DNA of 64,000 bases from Myxococcales bacterium (GTDB taxonomy: Bacteria > Myxococcota_A > Polyangia > Polyangiales > Polyangiaceae). Under the pieces are notes generated by a model that saw only the letters and a program-made list of their open reading frames with translations, was not told where the DNA came from and did no database searches. Shown one piece after another: positions 27,880 through 37,790 of this stretch. The position numbers and the translations under genes were made by a program. Within the stretch, counting starts at the first letter, position 1. Every line of letters begins with the position of its first letter. The stretch is from the NCBI GenBank assembly GCA_016712525.1, contig JADJQX010000007.1, forward strand, positions 1,364,001 through 1,428,000. Direction: 5' to 3'.

Positions 27880-29730
27880 TCAGCGGTGCGGGGCGTCGCC
27901 GAGGATGTCGAGCGAGAGCCAGACGTCGACGCCGTCGCGACCGATGCGACGCGACCCGAGCGCGCGGAGCACGAAACACTGGCACGCATCCCGGAGCTCC
28001 ACTCCGCCGAACGCTCCAAGGAGGGAGACGGCCTCGAGGTCGGCGTCGGCGCCGGCCATGAGGCTCACGCGACGCGCGACGGGGAGCACACCACGCCCGC
28101 CGACCCACGACGTTCGGGCGGCGAGGTAGGGCGCCGGGACGTCCGCCCCGCCCTCCCCGAGGCGCCTCGCCGCGAACGCGTCGGACGCCGTCGCGAACAC
28201 GGCGTGCACGTGGAACCGAGCGCCCTCCTCACGCCCGAGGCGCCCTCGTACGCCCGCGTAGAGCGCTCCACCTTCGCCCGTGTCGCGGTCGACCCACGCC
28301 CCCTCGCCCGCGGCTGCGACGAGGGGATGACGCGCGCCGAGCCTCGCGTGCGCTCCCGCCACCGCGCGCGTGGGCTCGGTCGTCGCGACACCGAGCGCCA
28401 AGGTGAGCTCGAGGGACGTGGAGGTCGCCGGGACACCGAGCAGAGACCGTGCCCCCACCGAGCCGGCGAGCGCCCCACGGTGAGGAACGTCGCCCGACAG
28501 GGGCGGTAGGCCGAGCGGAGGCGGGCCCGAAGAGCGTGTGCCCACGGTCCCCGTCACGACGGGCTCCACCACGTGCACGAGCGATCCGTCGCCCGAGAGA
28601 TCACGCGCGAGGGGGAGCGCGAGCGTCGTGCGGACGAGGCCCGAGACCATCCCGTCGGCGCCGTCGGCCACCGAGGCGGCTCCGGCCTCGGCCTCGGCGC
28701 GTGAGCGCGCGACGAGCGGGCCGACCTCTCCGACGGCGGCGGTGCCGAGGCGTGCCCTCCCGAACGACTGCGCCCCCCCGGCCGTCCCGAGGGCCGCGCC
28801 GAAGGCGTCCGCGCGGGCCGCGAGCCTCCCGTCACGGCTCGCCGCGCGGAGCACGGTCGAGACCGTCGGGCCCGCCGCGTCGAACGCGCCGAGGTCTCCG
28901 CCGCGGAACGACGTGGCGCGTGCCCCCATGGAGACCGCGAGCGGCCCACGAGCGAAGGTCGCGTCGGCCGCGGCGCGATCCCATGGTTTGGAGGCCTCGT
29001 CGAGCCTCGTGGTCGCGCGGAGCGCGCGCCGTCCGCGGAGGGCGTCGACGTCCCACGTGAGCTCGAGGCCCGAGCGGACCGTGTGGCCCCGGACGTCCAC
29101 GACCACCCCGGTCTCGCGGAGGTGGTCGATCCGCACGTGCGCGCGGCTCTCCCGCGACGAGAGCCGGACGTCGGCCACGGCACCCCCTCGAACGTAGGCG
29201 CCCCCACGGAGGTCGAGGGCGTTCTCGCCGAGCCTCCACGGCAGATGCGCCCCGAGCCCCATATAGAGACCGTCGCTCGCGCGGTAGGCCACGTCCGGAG
29301 GAAGGAGCCCTGGTTTCGTCGGCGCGCGGAGCCAAAACACCGGCAACCAAAACACGGGGACACCGAAGGTCGTGAGGACCGGCCGATCGAGCAGGAGGTC
29401 GCCGGGAGGCGCGACCTTCGCTCCCGAGAAACGCACGCCAAGCGGCGCGCCGAGGCACGGGCAGAAGCCGAGGGTCCCTTCGCCTTCGAGCTCGAGGGGG
29501 CCTCCGGAGCGTCGCCTCAGGCGAACGTGGGAGCTTCGCAGGTGGAACGGCGGAGAGTCGACGCGGACGTCTCCGTCGAGCACGACCTCTTGCCGCTCGC
29601 CGTCGAAGCTCACTTGCGACGCGTGGACCTCTGCGTCCGCGGCGTGGACGACACGCGCGGGCGCCCAGGCCGTGAGCGCGGCCGCGAGTGCCCACGTTCG
29701 GGCGAGAATCGTTCGTAGAGGCCGACGCAA
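27880..29730 (-). CDS. lptD: LptD-like LPS-assembly outer membrane protein
   Basis: 616 aa from a TTG start followed by a signal peptide (ARTWALAAALTAWAPARVVHA). An OstA/LptA-like N-terminal domain follows: ASQVSFDGERQEVVLDGDVR and LRSSHVRLRR. Next is the boundary typical of LptD, TFGVPVFWLPVFWLRAP with LLPPDVAYRASDGLYMG. The rest alternates polar and hydrophobic residues as in a beta-barrel and ends in a terminal strand (WLSLDI). LptD inserts LPS into the outer leaflet. This one is shorter than the ~780-aa E. coli protein, and the N-terminal Cys pair is replaced by an FCPC motif near residue 90. No other lpt gene is nearby. Confidence 0.75.
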   Translation of the reverse strand: MRRPLRTILARTWALAAALTAWAPARVVHAADAEVHASQVSFDGERQEVVLDGDVRVDSPPFHLRSSHVRLRRRSGGPLELEGEGTLGFCPCLGAPLGVRFSGAKVAPPGDLLLDRPVLTTFGVPVFWLPVFWLRAPTKPGLLPPDVAYRASDGLYMGLGAHLPWRLGENALDLRGGAYVRGGAVADVRLSSRESRAHVRIDHLRETGVVVDVRGHTVRSGLELTWDVDALRGRRALRATTRLDEASKPWDRAAADATFARGPLAVSMGARATSFRGGDLGAFDAAGPTVSTVLRAASRDGRLAARADAFGAALGTAGGAQSFGRARLGTAAVGEVGPLVARSRAEAEAGAASVADGADGMVSGLVRTTLALPLARDLSGDGSLVHVVEPVVTGTVGTRSSGPPPLGLPPLSGDVPHRGALAGSVGARSLLGVPATSTSLELTLALGVATTEPTRAVAGAHARLGARHPLVAAAGEGAWVDRDTGEGGALYAGVRGRLGREEGARFHVHAVFATASDAFAARRLGEGGADVPAPYLAARTSWVGGRGVLPVARRVSLMAGADADLEAVSLLGAFGGVELRDACQCFVLRALGSRRIGRDGVDVWLSLDILGDAPHR

Positions 29731-29872
29731 ACGGCCAGCACTCTACCAGGTCACGCCCGGGGCCGTCCTCGCCAACACGAGAGACGCGGCCTCGGGGGAA
29801 GGCGCTCCGTCCAGGCACAACCACCTGAAACCACTCGACAATCAGGCGCCCGAGGACGAGCGCGAGGGTCTG

Positions 29873-31648
29873 TCAGTACGTACGAGCGCAGCGTCCGCCG
29901 CCCTTGCCGTACTGCCACGTGACGGGCTTCCAGTTGCCGGGGTTCGCCGCGCGCCCCGCGAGGTAGTTCTCGTTGTACCGGGCGTGGCCCTCCCACGAGT
30001 ATCCGACGAGCGGGAGGTGCGGCAGTGGCCCCGAGTACCGAAGCACGCCGTTGTTGTCGCCGCGCGTGCAGGCCGTCTCTCCGGGCCCGGGCGAGGCGGA
30101 CGTGTCGCAGAAGTCCTGGATCGCGCCCGAGGGGTTCGTGGGCGGCGCGTCGACCCACCCCGTCTCGAGGTTCAATCCGCCGATGTCGTACCAGCCTTCG
30201 CCGTTGGCCGAGACGGCCTGGGTCACGTCCATCTGGAAGCGGCCCGGGGCCGAGATGAGCGGAGACGAGTCGTTCGCGAGGTTGATGAGCGAGTTGTCGG
30301 CGTTGCGGAGCGGGTAGCGGTAGAAGATGGGCTGGTTCGCGACACACCCGGGCCAGCCGTTCACGCAGTTGAACCCACCGTGCTGCCCGTTGCGCCAGTT
30401 GAACTGGCCGAGGTCGAGCATCGCGGCCCAAGGCACGTACACGTTGCCGGCCGCGATGGGCTGCGGGTTCGTACCCCACACCTCCCGGTAGTCGGTCATG
30501 CGAGCGAGCTCGCCGCCGTCCCACGCGCAGAAGGCCATGTACACGAGCGACATGGTGCAGTTGATGGGCTTCTCGTCGAGCGTCGCCTGAGAGTGCGTTC
30601 GCGCCGGGAGGCGGAACACCCCACGAGTCGCCGCGTCCCAGTAGTAGGTAGAGTGACCTTCGGAGCCCGTCCCCACGTAGCAGCCGTCGAGGGTGTTGAT
30701 GGGATCGACCGCGAAGAGACCGAGCGCCGTGACGAGGGAGAGACGCGCGGCTGGCGTGGCCGTCTGCGGGAGCAGGTCGAGCAGTCCGGGGAAATTCGTA
30801 TCGACGTACTCGAGCTGCGAGCCCGGGTTGGCAGCCGCGTAGGCCTTGGTCCAGGCCCGGAGGTCGGCGGTCCCGTAGGTGGCCGTGACCGCGTTGACGA
30901 ACCGGCGGATTCGGCCCGCCGTGATCTCGTACTTGTCGAGCCGGCGGGTCGTCGTGGTGGGGAGCGGGAGGGACGCGCAGCAGCTATCCCCCATCGCTCC
31001 GGGTGTGCCCGTCTCGCCACCGCCGCACGTCTCGATACCGGACACGGAGTCGCCTGCCGCGACGGCGCAGGACGCGCCCGCGACACACCGGCCCGACTTT
31101 GCGCTGCAGGCCGAGCTCTTGCAGTCGGCGTCGACCATGCAGAGCAGAGCGTTCTCGCACCGCACCGCGGGATCGACGAGCGCGTCGGGGCCACCGCAGT
31201 CGATGTCGGTCTCGCCGAGCGAAGGAGAGAGCTTGCCGTCCGTGTGCGACGGCGCATCGCAGACATTCGCCGTGCACTTGCCTTCGCAGTCGTCGTCGGT
31301 CATGCACGCCTGGCCCGGCATGCAGAGCATCGGGAACCCCACCCCGCAGGTCGGTCCCGCGTCGACCGTGGCGTCCACACCCGCGTCGGTCGGGCCACCA
31401 TCGGGTGTCGCGCCGTCGGATGTCGCGCCGTCAGGCGTCGCAGCGTCGGGCGCCGCGCCATCCCGAGCCGCTCCGTCCGGGACGGCTCCGTCGACGGGCG
31501 GCACGGTCGTCGAGCCGGTCGGGGTCGTGGTGGTCGCGCCGTCGGGAGAGCCCGCGTCGGTCCCTGGCGGCTCTTCGCCGCCTCCGCACGCCGCGAACAC
31601 GAAGGGAAGCACCACCGAAGAGCCGAGGAGCCAGGCGAGCCGTTTCAT
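29873..31648 (-). CDS. Lipoprotein with SUMF1/formylglycine-generating-enzyme-like domain
   Basis: 591 aa. Lipobox VFAAC follows a basic N-terminus (start ATG 31648). Residues ~22-95 are a disordered linker with many DGA repeats. A Cys-rich section then follows (CMPGQACMTDDDC, CVDADC-like and CKSSAC motifs), like the short EGF/dickkopf-type modules in myxobacterial surface proteins. From ~250 the sequence resembles the FGE-sulfatase domain: LDKYEITAGRIRRFV, PINCTMSLVYMAFCAWDGGE followed by the MTDYREVWG region, and a C-terminal GYSWEGHARYN. The canonical active-site Cys pair of true formylglycine-generating enzymes is not obvious, so a binding role is more likely. Cell-surface location is inferred. 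Confidence 0.75.
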   Translation of the reverse strand: MKRLAWLLGSSVVLPFVFAACGGGEEPPGTDAGSPDGATTTTPTGSTTVPPVDGAVPDGAARDGAAPDAATPDGATSDGATPDGGPTDAGVDATVDAGPTCGVGFPMLCMPGQACMTDDDCEGKCTANVCDAPSHTDGKLSPSLGETDIDCGGPDALVDPAVRCENALLCMVDADCKSSACSAKSGRCVAGASCAVAAGDSVSGIETCGGGETGTPGAMGDSCCASLPLPTTTTRRLDKYEITAGRIRRFVNAVTATYGTADLRAWTKAYAAANPGSQLEYVDTNFPGLLDLLPQTATPAARLSLVTALGLFAVDPINTLDGCYVGTGSEGHSTYYWDAATRGVFRLPARTHSQATLDEKPINCTMSLVYMAFCAWDGGELARMTDYREVWGTNPQPIAAGNVYVPWAAMLDLGQFNWRNGQHGGFNCVNGWPGCVANQPIFYRYPLRNADNSLINLANDSSPLISAPGRFQMDVTQAVSANGEGWYDIGGLNLETGWVDAPPTNPSGAIQDFCDTSASPGPGETACTRGDNNGVLRYSGPLPHLPLVGYSWEGHARYNENYLAGRAANPGNWKPVTWQYGKGGGRCARTY

Positions 31649-31796
31649 GCACGACCTCCAATCTTTCGAGCGTCTCACATTTTTTGTAGCTCTCCACCCC
31701 TTCCGAGCGGTCCAACCCCTCTTTTTTTCGAGGCCGTGCCCACCTTCAGGCAACCACACCCGACCACATTCTCGCTCGGATACGCCCGCCAGTCCT

Positions 31797-32999
31797 TCAC
31801 TCGAGAAACGCCGCATGGAGCGCCCGCTCGGCGTTCGCGCGCTTTTCACGCCGGACGAGGGCCGACATGCGCAGGGCGTGCCCCGACGACGCCAGCGACT
31901 CGACCCCCGCGGACGCCAGGCAAGCGCGGAGCTTGACGAGGCCCGACGTGCCGAGGAGGCCGTCTCCGACGACCGAGACGAGCGCGAGATCCTCGACGAT
32001 CGAGGTCGCGGGGAAGGTCGCGAGCTCCGCCCGCCGCGCCGCCCAGTCGGGCACGTTGAGGAGCGGGACCGTAGCGAGCCCGCCCCCCGGTCCGAGGGTC
32101 ACATCGAGCAGCGGCAGCTCGATCTCCGCAGCTCGTGAGAGCACCCCGTCGAAGGCCGCCCCCGTGACGAGGGCGACGCGATCGAGGCCGACCACGGCGC
32201 GCGCGGCGGTGCGTGTCTCGGCGGTGGCGACGGTCTCTCGGACGGCCTGCCCTGCGCTCGCGATGGGATCGCTCGTGCGCCTCGCGTGGAGCGCGATCTT
32301 GCTGCGACGCGCCCACTCCACCGCCTGCGCGTTCAAGACCTTCGCCCCGGCTTCGCTCATCTCGGAGAGCGTCGCGAAGTCGATCTCCGGCAAGTGGAGC
32401 GCTCCCGGGACCGTCCTCGGATCGGCCGTGTAGACACCGTCGACGTCGCTGTAGATTTCGCACCGTTCGGCCGATAACGCCGCCGCGAGCGCGACCGCCG
32501 TCGTGTCGGACCCCCCTCGCCCGAGCGTCGTGATCTCGCGGCGGTAGCTCATGCCTTGGTAGCCGGCGACGATCACGATCTTGCCGCGCGAAAGCTCGTC
32601 TTCGATGCGATGGGGGCGAACCTCGATGATGCGCGCGTCGAAGTGCCGGTCGTTCGTGAGGATCCCCGACTGACTCCCGGTGAAGCTGATGGCCTCCTCT
32701 CCTCGGCCTGCGATCGCGATCGAGAGGAGCGACATGGTCACGCGCTCACCGGTGGACACGAGCATGTCGAGCTCGCGGCGAGGAGCGCTCGCGGAGGGCC
32801 TCCCGGACGCGATTCGGGCGGCCTCGGCCACGTTCGCGGCGAGGGCGAGGAGCTCGTCCGTCGCCTTCCCCATCGCGCTCACGACGACGACGACGTCCCA
32901 CCCTTCGCGGCGCGCCGCGACCACACGGTCGGCGACCTTCCCGATCTTGTCGACGTCAGCGACCGAGGAACCACCGTACTTCTGAACCAACACGGGCAT
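31797..32999 (-). CDS. lysC: Aspartate kinase
   Basis: 400 aa. Phosphorylates L-aspartate in the first step of Lys/Met/Thr and diaminopimelate synthesis. Kinase motifs: KYGGSSVAD at the N-terminus, [27 protein letters not shown] and [11 protein letters not shown]. Two ACT-like regulatory segments follow (~265-330 and ~340-400; [12 protein letters not shown] and [12 protein letters not shown]), so feedback control by lysine and/or threonine is likely. It starts at the ATG at 32999, preceded by an excellent Shine-Dalgarno. It is 90 bp downstream of the hypothetical gene 33089-34510 on the same strand. Confidence 0.95.
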   Translation of the reverse strand: MPVLVQKYGGSSVADVDKIGKVADRVVAARREGWDVVVVVSAMGKATDELLALAANVAEAARIASGRPSASAPRRELDMLVSTGERVTMSLLSIAIAGRGEEAISFTGSQSGILTNDRHFDARIIEVRPHRIEDELSRGKIVIVAGYQGMSYRREITTLGRGGSDTTAVALAAALSAERCEIYSDVDGVYTADPRTVPGALHLPEIDFATLSEMSEAGAKVLNAQAVEWARRSKIALHARRTSDPIASAGQAVRETVATAETRTAARAVVGLDRVALVTGAAFDGVLSRAAEIELPLLDVTLGPGGGLATVPLLNVPDWAARRAELATFPATSIVEDLALVSVVGDGLLGTSGLVKLRACLASAGVESLASSGHALRMSALVRREKRANAERALHAAFLE

Positions 33000-33003
33000 C
33001 CGA

Positions 33004-33011
33004 CACCTCCT
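33004..33011 (-). promoter_or_regulatory. Strong ribosome-binding site for aspartate kinase
   Basis: AGGAGGTG on the minus strand ends 4-5 bp before the ATG at 32999. This near-perfect anti-16S match fixes the start and rules out the longer upstream frame. Confidence 0.75.
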
Positions 33012-33088
33012 AGGCGGCCCGGATGGGCCTCGACAAGCCACACGCGGCACGATCGAACGAGCGCGGCCTCGACGAGCCGCGTCGTCCT

Positions 33089-34510
33089 TCACGCAACCCG
33101 ACCGGAACGCCGCGGGGGGCGCACGTCGTAGAGGCCGGACGGGGAAGCCACGACGACGGACGAACCGCGAGCATGGAGGTCGACCTCGACGTCTCCCGAC
33201 GGCGCGCCGTGGAGCTCGATCGCGGCGACGATGCGAGGAGCGACGCCACCCGCGCGCCGCACGAGGACGAGCTCGTCCTCTTCGACGTGGGCGGTCATGA
33301 CGAAGGGGGCCTCGGGGCCCTGCGGTGCGACGACGACCGCGGCGAGGAGGGAGCCTCGGGGCGCGAGGGGCGCGAGCGGCTCGCCCTCGAACGAGACGAG
33401 GTACGTCGCGCCGCAGGCGACGAGCACGAGCTCCCCGGTAGCCTGCACGTCTGTGGGCGGAGCGTCGTCGGGGAGCCCTTCGAGCGCACGCGCGGGCCGC
33501 GCCCCTACCTCGAGGAGGGGTCCGCCGCTGCCCTCGTCGAGCGTGACGAGGCACGCCTCTCCCGTCGGCCCCGCGCCCGCGGCGTGTACCCATACGCGGC
33601 CTTCGTCGAGGGGAAGATGGCGGCGGCTCACGCGTTCGGCCTCGACGGGAACCCACATCTGCCCCTTGAGGACGAAGAGCGCCCCTCGACGACCGAGGGC
33701 GAGCACGCCTCGCGACGTCCCGACGATGCGCGCCGGCCCGAGCTCGATGGGCACCACGCGACCGTCGGGCTCGACGATGCGCGGCTCGGCGCCTCCGAGC
33801 GCGATCCGGGCTCCACCTTCGCCCGGCGACGAGGCGATCGACGTCGCGTCACCCGCGCTCGCGCGCCGCTTCACGACGGGACGACCGGACGGCGCGAAGG
33901 TGACCTCGGCGAGACCGGAGGTCCCGAGGGCGACGACGGTGTCCTCTTCCCCGCCGACCAGGCGGAACGCCCCGTCCACGATCCGGGACACGGTCCAGGC
34001 ATCGTCGGCCCAGGCAACCTCGCTCTCGCGCGCAGCCACGAGGGCCGTGGTGTCGAAGAGGACGGCTTCGGACATGTCGCCGTCCTCGTCCGCGTCGAGC
34101 GACGGGAGGTCTTCGACTCGGAGCTCGGCGTCTCCCTCCGAGGGCCCCTCCTCGCCGCGGTCGCCCGCGAGGTCGACGTGCGCCCCCGCGTCCACGTCGA
34201 GCCCGTCGAGAGCGATCCCGGGCTCTTCGAGATCTCCACCGAGGATGACGCTCGCGAACGTCACGTCGACCGCTGCCTCGAGCGCGTCGTCGGCCCCCAG
34301 AGCCGCGTCGTCCGGCAGAACCCCCGCGTCCTCGACCTCGTCGAGCTCGAAGCCGTCGTCGGACGACGCACCGGCGGAGTCGTCGAAGGGGTCGCCGTCG
34401 TCGGCCCCGACGAGGTCGGAGTGGTCGTGCCCGTCGTCTGTGGGCTCACCGTCGTCTTCGACGGGCGGAGGGACATGGAGGGGATCGTCGTCGATGCGTG
34501 GCTCGGCCAT
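33089..34510 (-). CDS. Hypothetical protein with acidic N-terminus and propeller-like repeats
   Basis: 473 aa. The first ~140 residues are extremely acidic and low complexity (Asp/Glu/Gly/Ala), probably disordered. From ~150 the chain is built of short beta-strand repeats ([62 protein letters not shown]), suggesting a beta-propeller. It has no signal peptide or TM helix, so it is probably cytoplasmic. It precedes lysC by 90 bp on the same strand; divergent from rimK. No family recognised. Confidence 0.65.
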   Translation of the reverse strand: MAEPRIDDDPLHVPPPVEDDGEPTDDGHDHSDLVGADDGDPFDDSAGASSDDGFELDEVEDAGVLPDDAALGADDALEAAVDVTFASVILGGDLEEPGIALDGLDVDAGAHVDLAGDRGEEGPSEGDAELRVEDLPSLDADEDGDMSEAVLFDTTALVAARESEVAWADDAWTVSRIVDGAFRLVGGEEDTVVALGTSGLAEVTFAPSGRPVVKRRASAGDATSIASSPGEGGARIALGGAEPRIVEPDGRVVPIELGPARIVGTSRGVLALGRRGALFVLKGQMWVPVEAERVSRRHLPLDEGRVWVHAAGAGPTGEACLVTLDEGSGGPLLEVGARPARALEGLPDDAPPTDVQATGELVLVACGATYLVSFEGEPLAPLAPRGSLLAAVVVAPQGPEAPFVMTAHVEEDELVLVRRAGGVAPRIVAAIELHGAPSGDVEVDLHARGSSVVVASPSGLYDVRPPRRSGRVA

Positions 34511-34653
34511 GGAACGGCGTGCAGCTTACGCCCGAAACCGCCCCCGACCGAAGCCCGACCGCCCGAAACACCTCGACCTCGAAAATACACGTACTTTCAT
34601 ACACTTCCAAACACCTTCCCAGGCCCGCCCGGCCGAAGGTACGTTGGGCGGAG

Positions 34654-35649
34654 ATGCGACTCCTCGTCCTCTCGCGCAACTCGGCGCTCTACTCCACGAG
34701 CCGCCTCGTGCTCGCGGCCCGCGCCCGCGGCCATCATGTGAGCGTGGCCGACCCGCTCGACTTCCAGATCGCCATCTCGCGCGGCAAGCCCGAGATGTTC
34801 CTCGGCAAGAGGCCCATCCCCGACGCCGACATGGTCATCCCGCGCATCGGAGCCTCGATCACGAACTATGGCCTCGCCGTCGTGCGGCAGTTCGACATGA
34901 TGGGCATCCCCGTCCTCAACACGGCCGTCGCGATCGCGCGGTCGCGCGACAAGCTCCGGAGCATGCAGCTCTTGACCCGAAAGGACATCGACGTCCCGAA
35001 GACGGTCTGCGCGCGTTCGCCCGAGTCCGTGGAGCGCGCCCTCCAATTCATCGGCGGGGCACCCGCGATCGTGAAGCTCCAACAAGGCGCGCAGGGCATC
35101 GGCACCATGATCGCCGAGACCCCGGCCGCGGTCACGTCTCTCCTCGAGACGCTGTGGGCCATGGGACAAGACATCATCTTGCAGGAGTACATCGCCGAGT
35201 CGAAGGGGCGCGACTACCGCGCTATCGTCGTCGGCGGGAAGGTCGTCGCCGCGATGCGCCGGCAGGCGAAGAAGGGCGAATTTCGCTCGAACCTCCACCG
35301 CGGAGGCGCGGGCGTTCGTGTCGATCTGCCGGACGCCTACCGACGCGCCGCGATCGACGCCGCCCGCGTGATGGGACTCGAGGTCGCGGGCGTCGACATG
35401 CTCGAAGGCCGCGACGGTCCCAAGATCCTGGAGATCAACAGCTCGCCGGGGCTCGAGGGCATCGAGCGCACGAGCGGGATCGACGTCGCGAGCACGATCG
35501 TCGCGCACGCCGAGAAGGTCGCTCGACGAAGGCACAAGGCGCACGACTCGGGGCTCGACGGGGAGCGGCGCAAGCGGCGCATTCGCCGCACCGACGGCGA
35601 CTCGAAGGCCCAGCTCCGAACCTCGCGCACACGGAAAAAGGCAGGGTGA
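34654..35649 (+). CDS. rimK: RimK-type ATP-grasp alpha-L-glutamate ligase
   Basis: 331 aa. RimK adds glutamates to the C-terminus of ribosomal protein S6 or makes poly-glutamate; related enzymes modify other acceptors. N-terminal domain MRLLVLSRNSALYSTSRLV, then RIGASITNYGLAVVRQF. ATP-grasp signatures: IVKLQQGAQGIGTMI (ATP-binding Lys and Gly loop), ILQEYIAESKGRDYRAIVVG, FRSNLHRGG, and the metal-binding ILEINSSPGLEGIE. The last ~40 residues form an unusually Lys/Arg-rich tail. Start ATG 34654 is chosen by alignment with the RimK N-terminus. The stop overlaps the next gene's GTG by 4 bp. Confidence 0.9.
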   Translation: MRLLVLSRNSALYSTSRLVLAARARGHHVSVADPLDFQIAISRGKPEMFLGKRPIPDADMVIPRIGASITNYGLAVVRQFDMMGIPVLNTAVAIARSRDKLRSMQLLTRKDIDVPKTVCARSPESVERALQFIGGAPAIVKLQQGAQGIGTMIAETPAAVTSLLETLWAMGQDIILQEYIAESKGRDYRAIVVGGKVVAAMRRQAKKGEFRSNLHRGGAGVRVDLPDAYRRAAIDAARVMGLEVAGVDMLEGRDGPKILEINSSPGLEGIERTSGIDVASTIVAHAEKVARRRHKAHDSGLDGERRKRRIRRTDGDSKAQLRTSRTRKKAG

Positions 35650-36410
35650 TCCGCGAGCAACGGGAGGGCACGGGCGGGCGCGTGCTCGTCCTCACGATCG
35701 ACCGCCCCGCGTCTCGAAACGCGCTCGACGGCACGACCATTCGCGAGCTCTCCGCGAGGTTCGGCGCGCTCCCGGACGACGTACGCGCCGTGGTCCTCAC
35801 CGGCGCGTCGGGCACGTTCGTCTCGGGTGGCGATCTGCGAGAGCTCTCCGAGGTCTCCGATCTGGCGTCGACCGAGGCGTTCTGCGACCTCGGTAGGCAG
35901 ATGTGCGACGCGATCGAGGACGCGAGGGTCCCGGTGCTCGCGGCCATCGAAGGTTTCGCCCTGGGAGGGGGCGCGGAGCTCGCGTGCGCCTGCGATCTGC
36001 GCGTCGTCGCGAGCGACGCGACGCTCGGGTTCTTCCAGGCCAAGATGGCCGTGACGACCGCGTGGGGGACCTTCGCCCGCCTCGTGGCGTACGTCGGAGT
36101 AGGCCGCGCGACCGACCTCCTCTACCGCGCGCACGCCTTGTCCGGGCTCGAAGCGCGGGCGCTGGGGCTCGTCGAGCACGTGACGGCGACCGGAGAGGCG
36201 CGCGCCACGGCCATCGCGATGGCCGACGAGCTTTCGCGGGGTGCGCGGGCCGCCCTCGCCGGGACCAAGGAGCTCGCCACGCGTGCCAAGCGCTCGGCCG
36301 AGCTGCGCGACCTCGAGCGCCGCCGCTTCGTCGAGACGTGGCTCTCCGCCGACCACCGCGAGGCCGTGGCGGCGTTCCTCGAGAAGCGCGCGCCCCGCTT
36401 CGCCCCCTGA
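35646..36410 (+). CDS. Enoyl-CoA hydratase/isomerase (crotonase) family protein
   Basis: 254 aa, GTG start in a GTGA overlap with rimK. Crotonase fold: VLTIDRPASRNALDG, first oxyanion-hole segment VLTGASGTFVSGGDLREL, and the second oxyanion/active-site loop AIEGFALGGGAELACACDLR, then FFQAKMAVTTAWGTFARL. Glu residues at the usual hydratase positions (~112 and ~132) are not both obvious; the second is replaced in the KMAVTTAWG stretch, so isomerase or another crotonase activity is possible. No fatty-acid oxidation genes lie beside it. Confidence 0.9.
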   Translation: MIREQREGTGGRVLVLTIDRPASRNALDGTTIRELSARFGALPDDVRAVVLTGASGTFVSGGDLRELSEVSDLASTEAFCDLGRQMCDAIEDARVPVLAAIEGFALGGGAELACACDLRVVASDATLGFFQAKMAVTTAWGTFARLVAYVGVGRATDLLYRAHALSGLEARALGLVEHVTATGEARATAIAMADELSRGARAALAGTKELATRAKRSAELRDLERRRFVETWLSADHREAVAAFLEKRAPRFAP

Positions 36411-36488
36411 CGTCGGCGTCGCGCACCGAACGGCCGCGCGTCCCGTGGGCTCGTATAGGGCGCGGATTTCGCGTATACGAGGGCCACC

Positions 36489-37790
36489 GTGTCGCGTACG
36501 CCGTCCCTGCCCGCCCTCGTCGCTCTCGTCGCCCTCGCCGCCCTCGCCTCCCAAGAGGCGTGCGCGAACCCACCCGCGCCGAGCGGACATGCCCCACCTG
36601 TCGCCTCGAGCGGCTCGGACGCGGCCGAACCGGCGCCTCGAGCCACTGACGCCGCCAGTCCGGTCGACGCGTCGGCCGACGCCGCGACCGACGCCGCGAA
36701 GACGACCGAGACCGCTCCGGTCGAGCCCGCGCCCGGAGGCGCCGACTTCACCCCGCAGGCGCTCGCGATCTTCAAGGCGGCCGCGTGCGGCGGGGACCAC
36801 GCCCCGCCCGCGTCCCTGCCGGCGACCCTCACCGACGCCCACTGCAAGGAGCTCTCGGCATCCTATGCAGAATACAAGAAGACGTGGCTCGACGTCGCAG
36901 GTCCCTTCCTCGCGAAGCTTCGACCCGCGAACCTACCGGAGACGGTCGTCTACCCGTTCGGTGGGGGAGATCTGGTATCGGCGCTCGCCACGTACCCCGA
37001 CCTGCGCGAGATCACCACGATCTCGCTCGAGCCCGCCGCCGACCCACGAGGCATCGACGGGGCGAACGCGACGCAGCTCACGCGGGCGCTTCGCGACATT
37101 CGCGCCCACCTCGGCAAGCTCTTTCTCAAGGCGCACAGCCGCACCGACAACCTCGATCTCGAGTCGAAGGGCGTGCTCCCCGGCGAGATCGTGTTCTCCA
37201 TGGCGGCGCTCGTCGTGCACGGTTTCGAGCCCGTGTCGCTCCGCTATTTCCGCTTCGCGGACGACGGAAAAATCGTCTACGTGACCGACGACGACCTCAA
37301 GGCCGCAGGCGACAAGAAGGCGCAGAAGAGCCTCTTCCAGAACGCGGAGCTCCGCTTCAAGCGGCCCGGGGAGGCGAAGGTGCGCACCCTCCGCCACGTC
37401 GGCTACGACCTGTCGGACGCGAACCTGAAGCTGCGCCCGCAGGTCATGAAGCACCTCGAGTCGAAGGGCAAGGTCTCGGCCATGACGAAGGCCGCGAGCC
37501 ACCTCCTCTGGGACGACGGCTTCTCGACGATGCGCGAGTATCTCCTCACGCACATGGAGTGGATGATCTCGGACACGACGGGCATCCCCCCGCGGCGCAT
37601 CAAGGGGCGCGGCTTCGTGCACGAGGTCTACGGCATGTACGAGTGGCCCGAGCCCTTCGGGAGCGTCAACAACCGCGACGCGAGCGATTTCAAGGAGCTC
37701 TTCAAGGGCAAAGATCCGATCCCGTTCCGCTACGGCTACCCCGACAACCGCTCGCACGGCCACATCGTGGTCACGAAGAAGGCGCCGTGA
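36489..37790 (+). CDS. Exported conserved hypothetical protein
   Basis: 433 aa with a hydrophobic signal peptide ([15 protein letters not shown]) and cleavage likely near ACA-NP; the Cys context (QEAC) is not a canonical lipobox. Then ~60 residues of Ala/Pro/Asp linker. The mature domain (~90-433) is a single globular region with [20 protein letters not shown], a [17 protein letters not shown] strand, [12 protein letters not shown] and a conserved-looking C-terminus [11 protein letters not shown] and [17 protein letters not shown] recall similar proteins in other myxobacteria but no assigned function. GTG start. The stop overlaps the GTG proposed for trpB. Confidence 0.75.
   Translation: MSRTPSLPALVALVALAALASQEACANPPAPSGHAPPVASSGSDAAEPAPRATDAASPVDASADAATDAAKTTETAPVEPAPGGADFTPQALAIFKAAACGGDHAPPASLPATLTDAHCKELSASYAEYKKTWLDVAGPFLAKLRPANLPETVVYPFGGGDLVSALATYPDLREITTISLEPAADPRGIDGANATQLTRALRDIRAHLGKLFLKAHSRTDNLDLESKGVLPGEIVFSMAALVVHGFEPVSLRYFRFADDGKIVYVTDDDLKAAGDKKAQKSLFQNAELRFKRPGEAKVRTLRHVGYDLSDANLKLRPQVMKHLESKGKVSAMTKAASHLLWDDGFSTMREYLLTHMEWMISDTTGIPPRRIKGRGFVHEVYGMYEWPEPFGSVNNRDASDFKELFKGKDPIPFRYGYPDNRSHGHIVVTKKAP

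Noticed and set aside
29731..29872. Small gene between the LptD-like and SUMF1-like genes
   Set aside because: Open frames here are read through from neighbours and show no start with a ribosome site.
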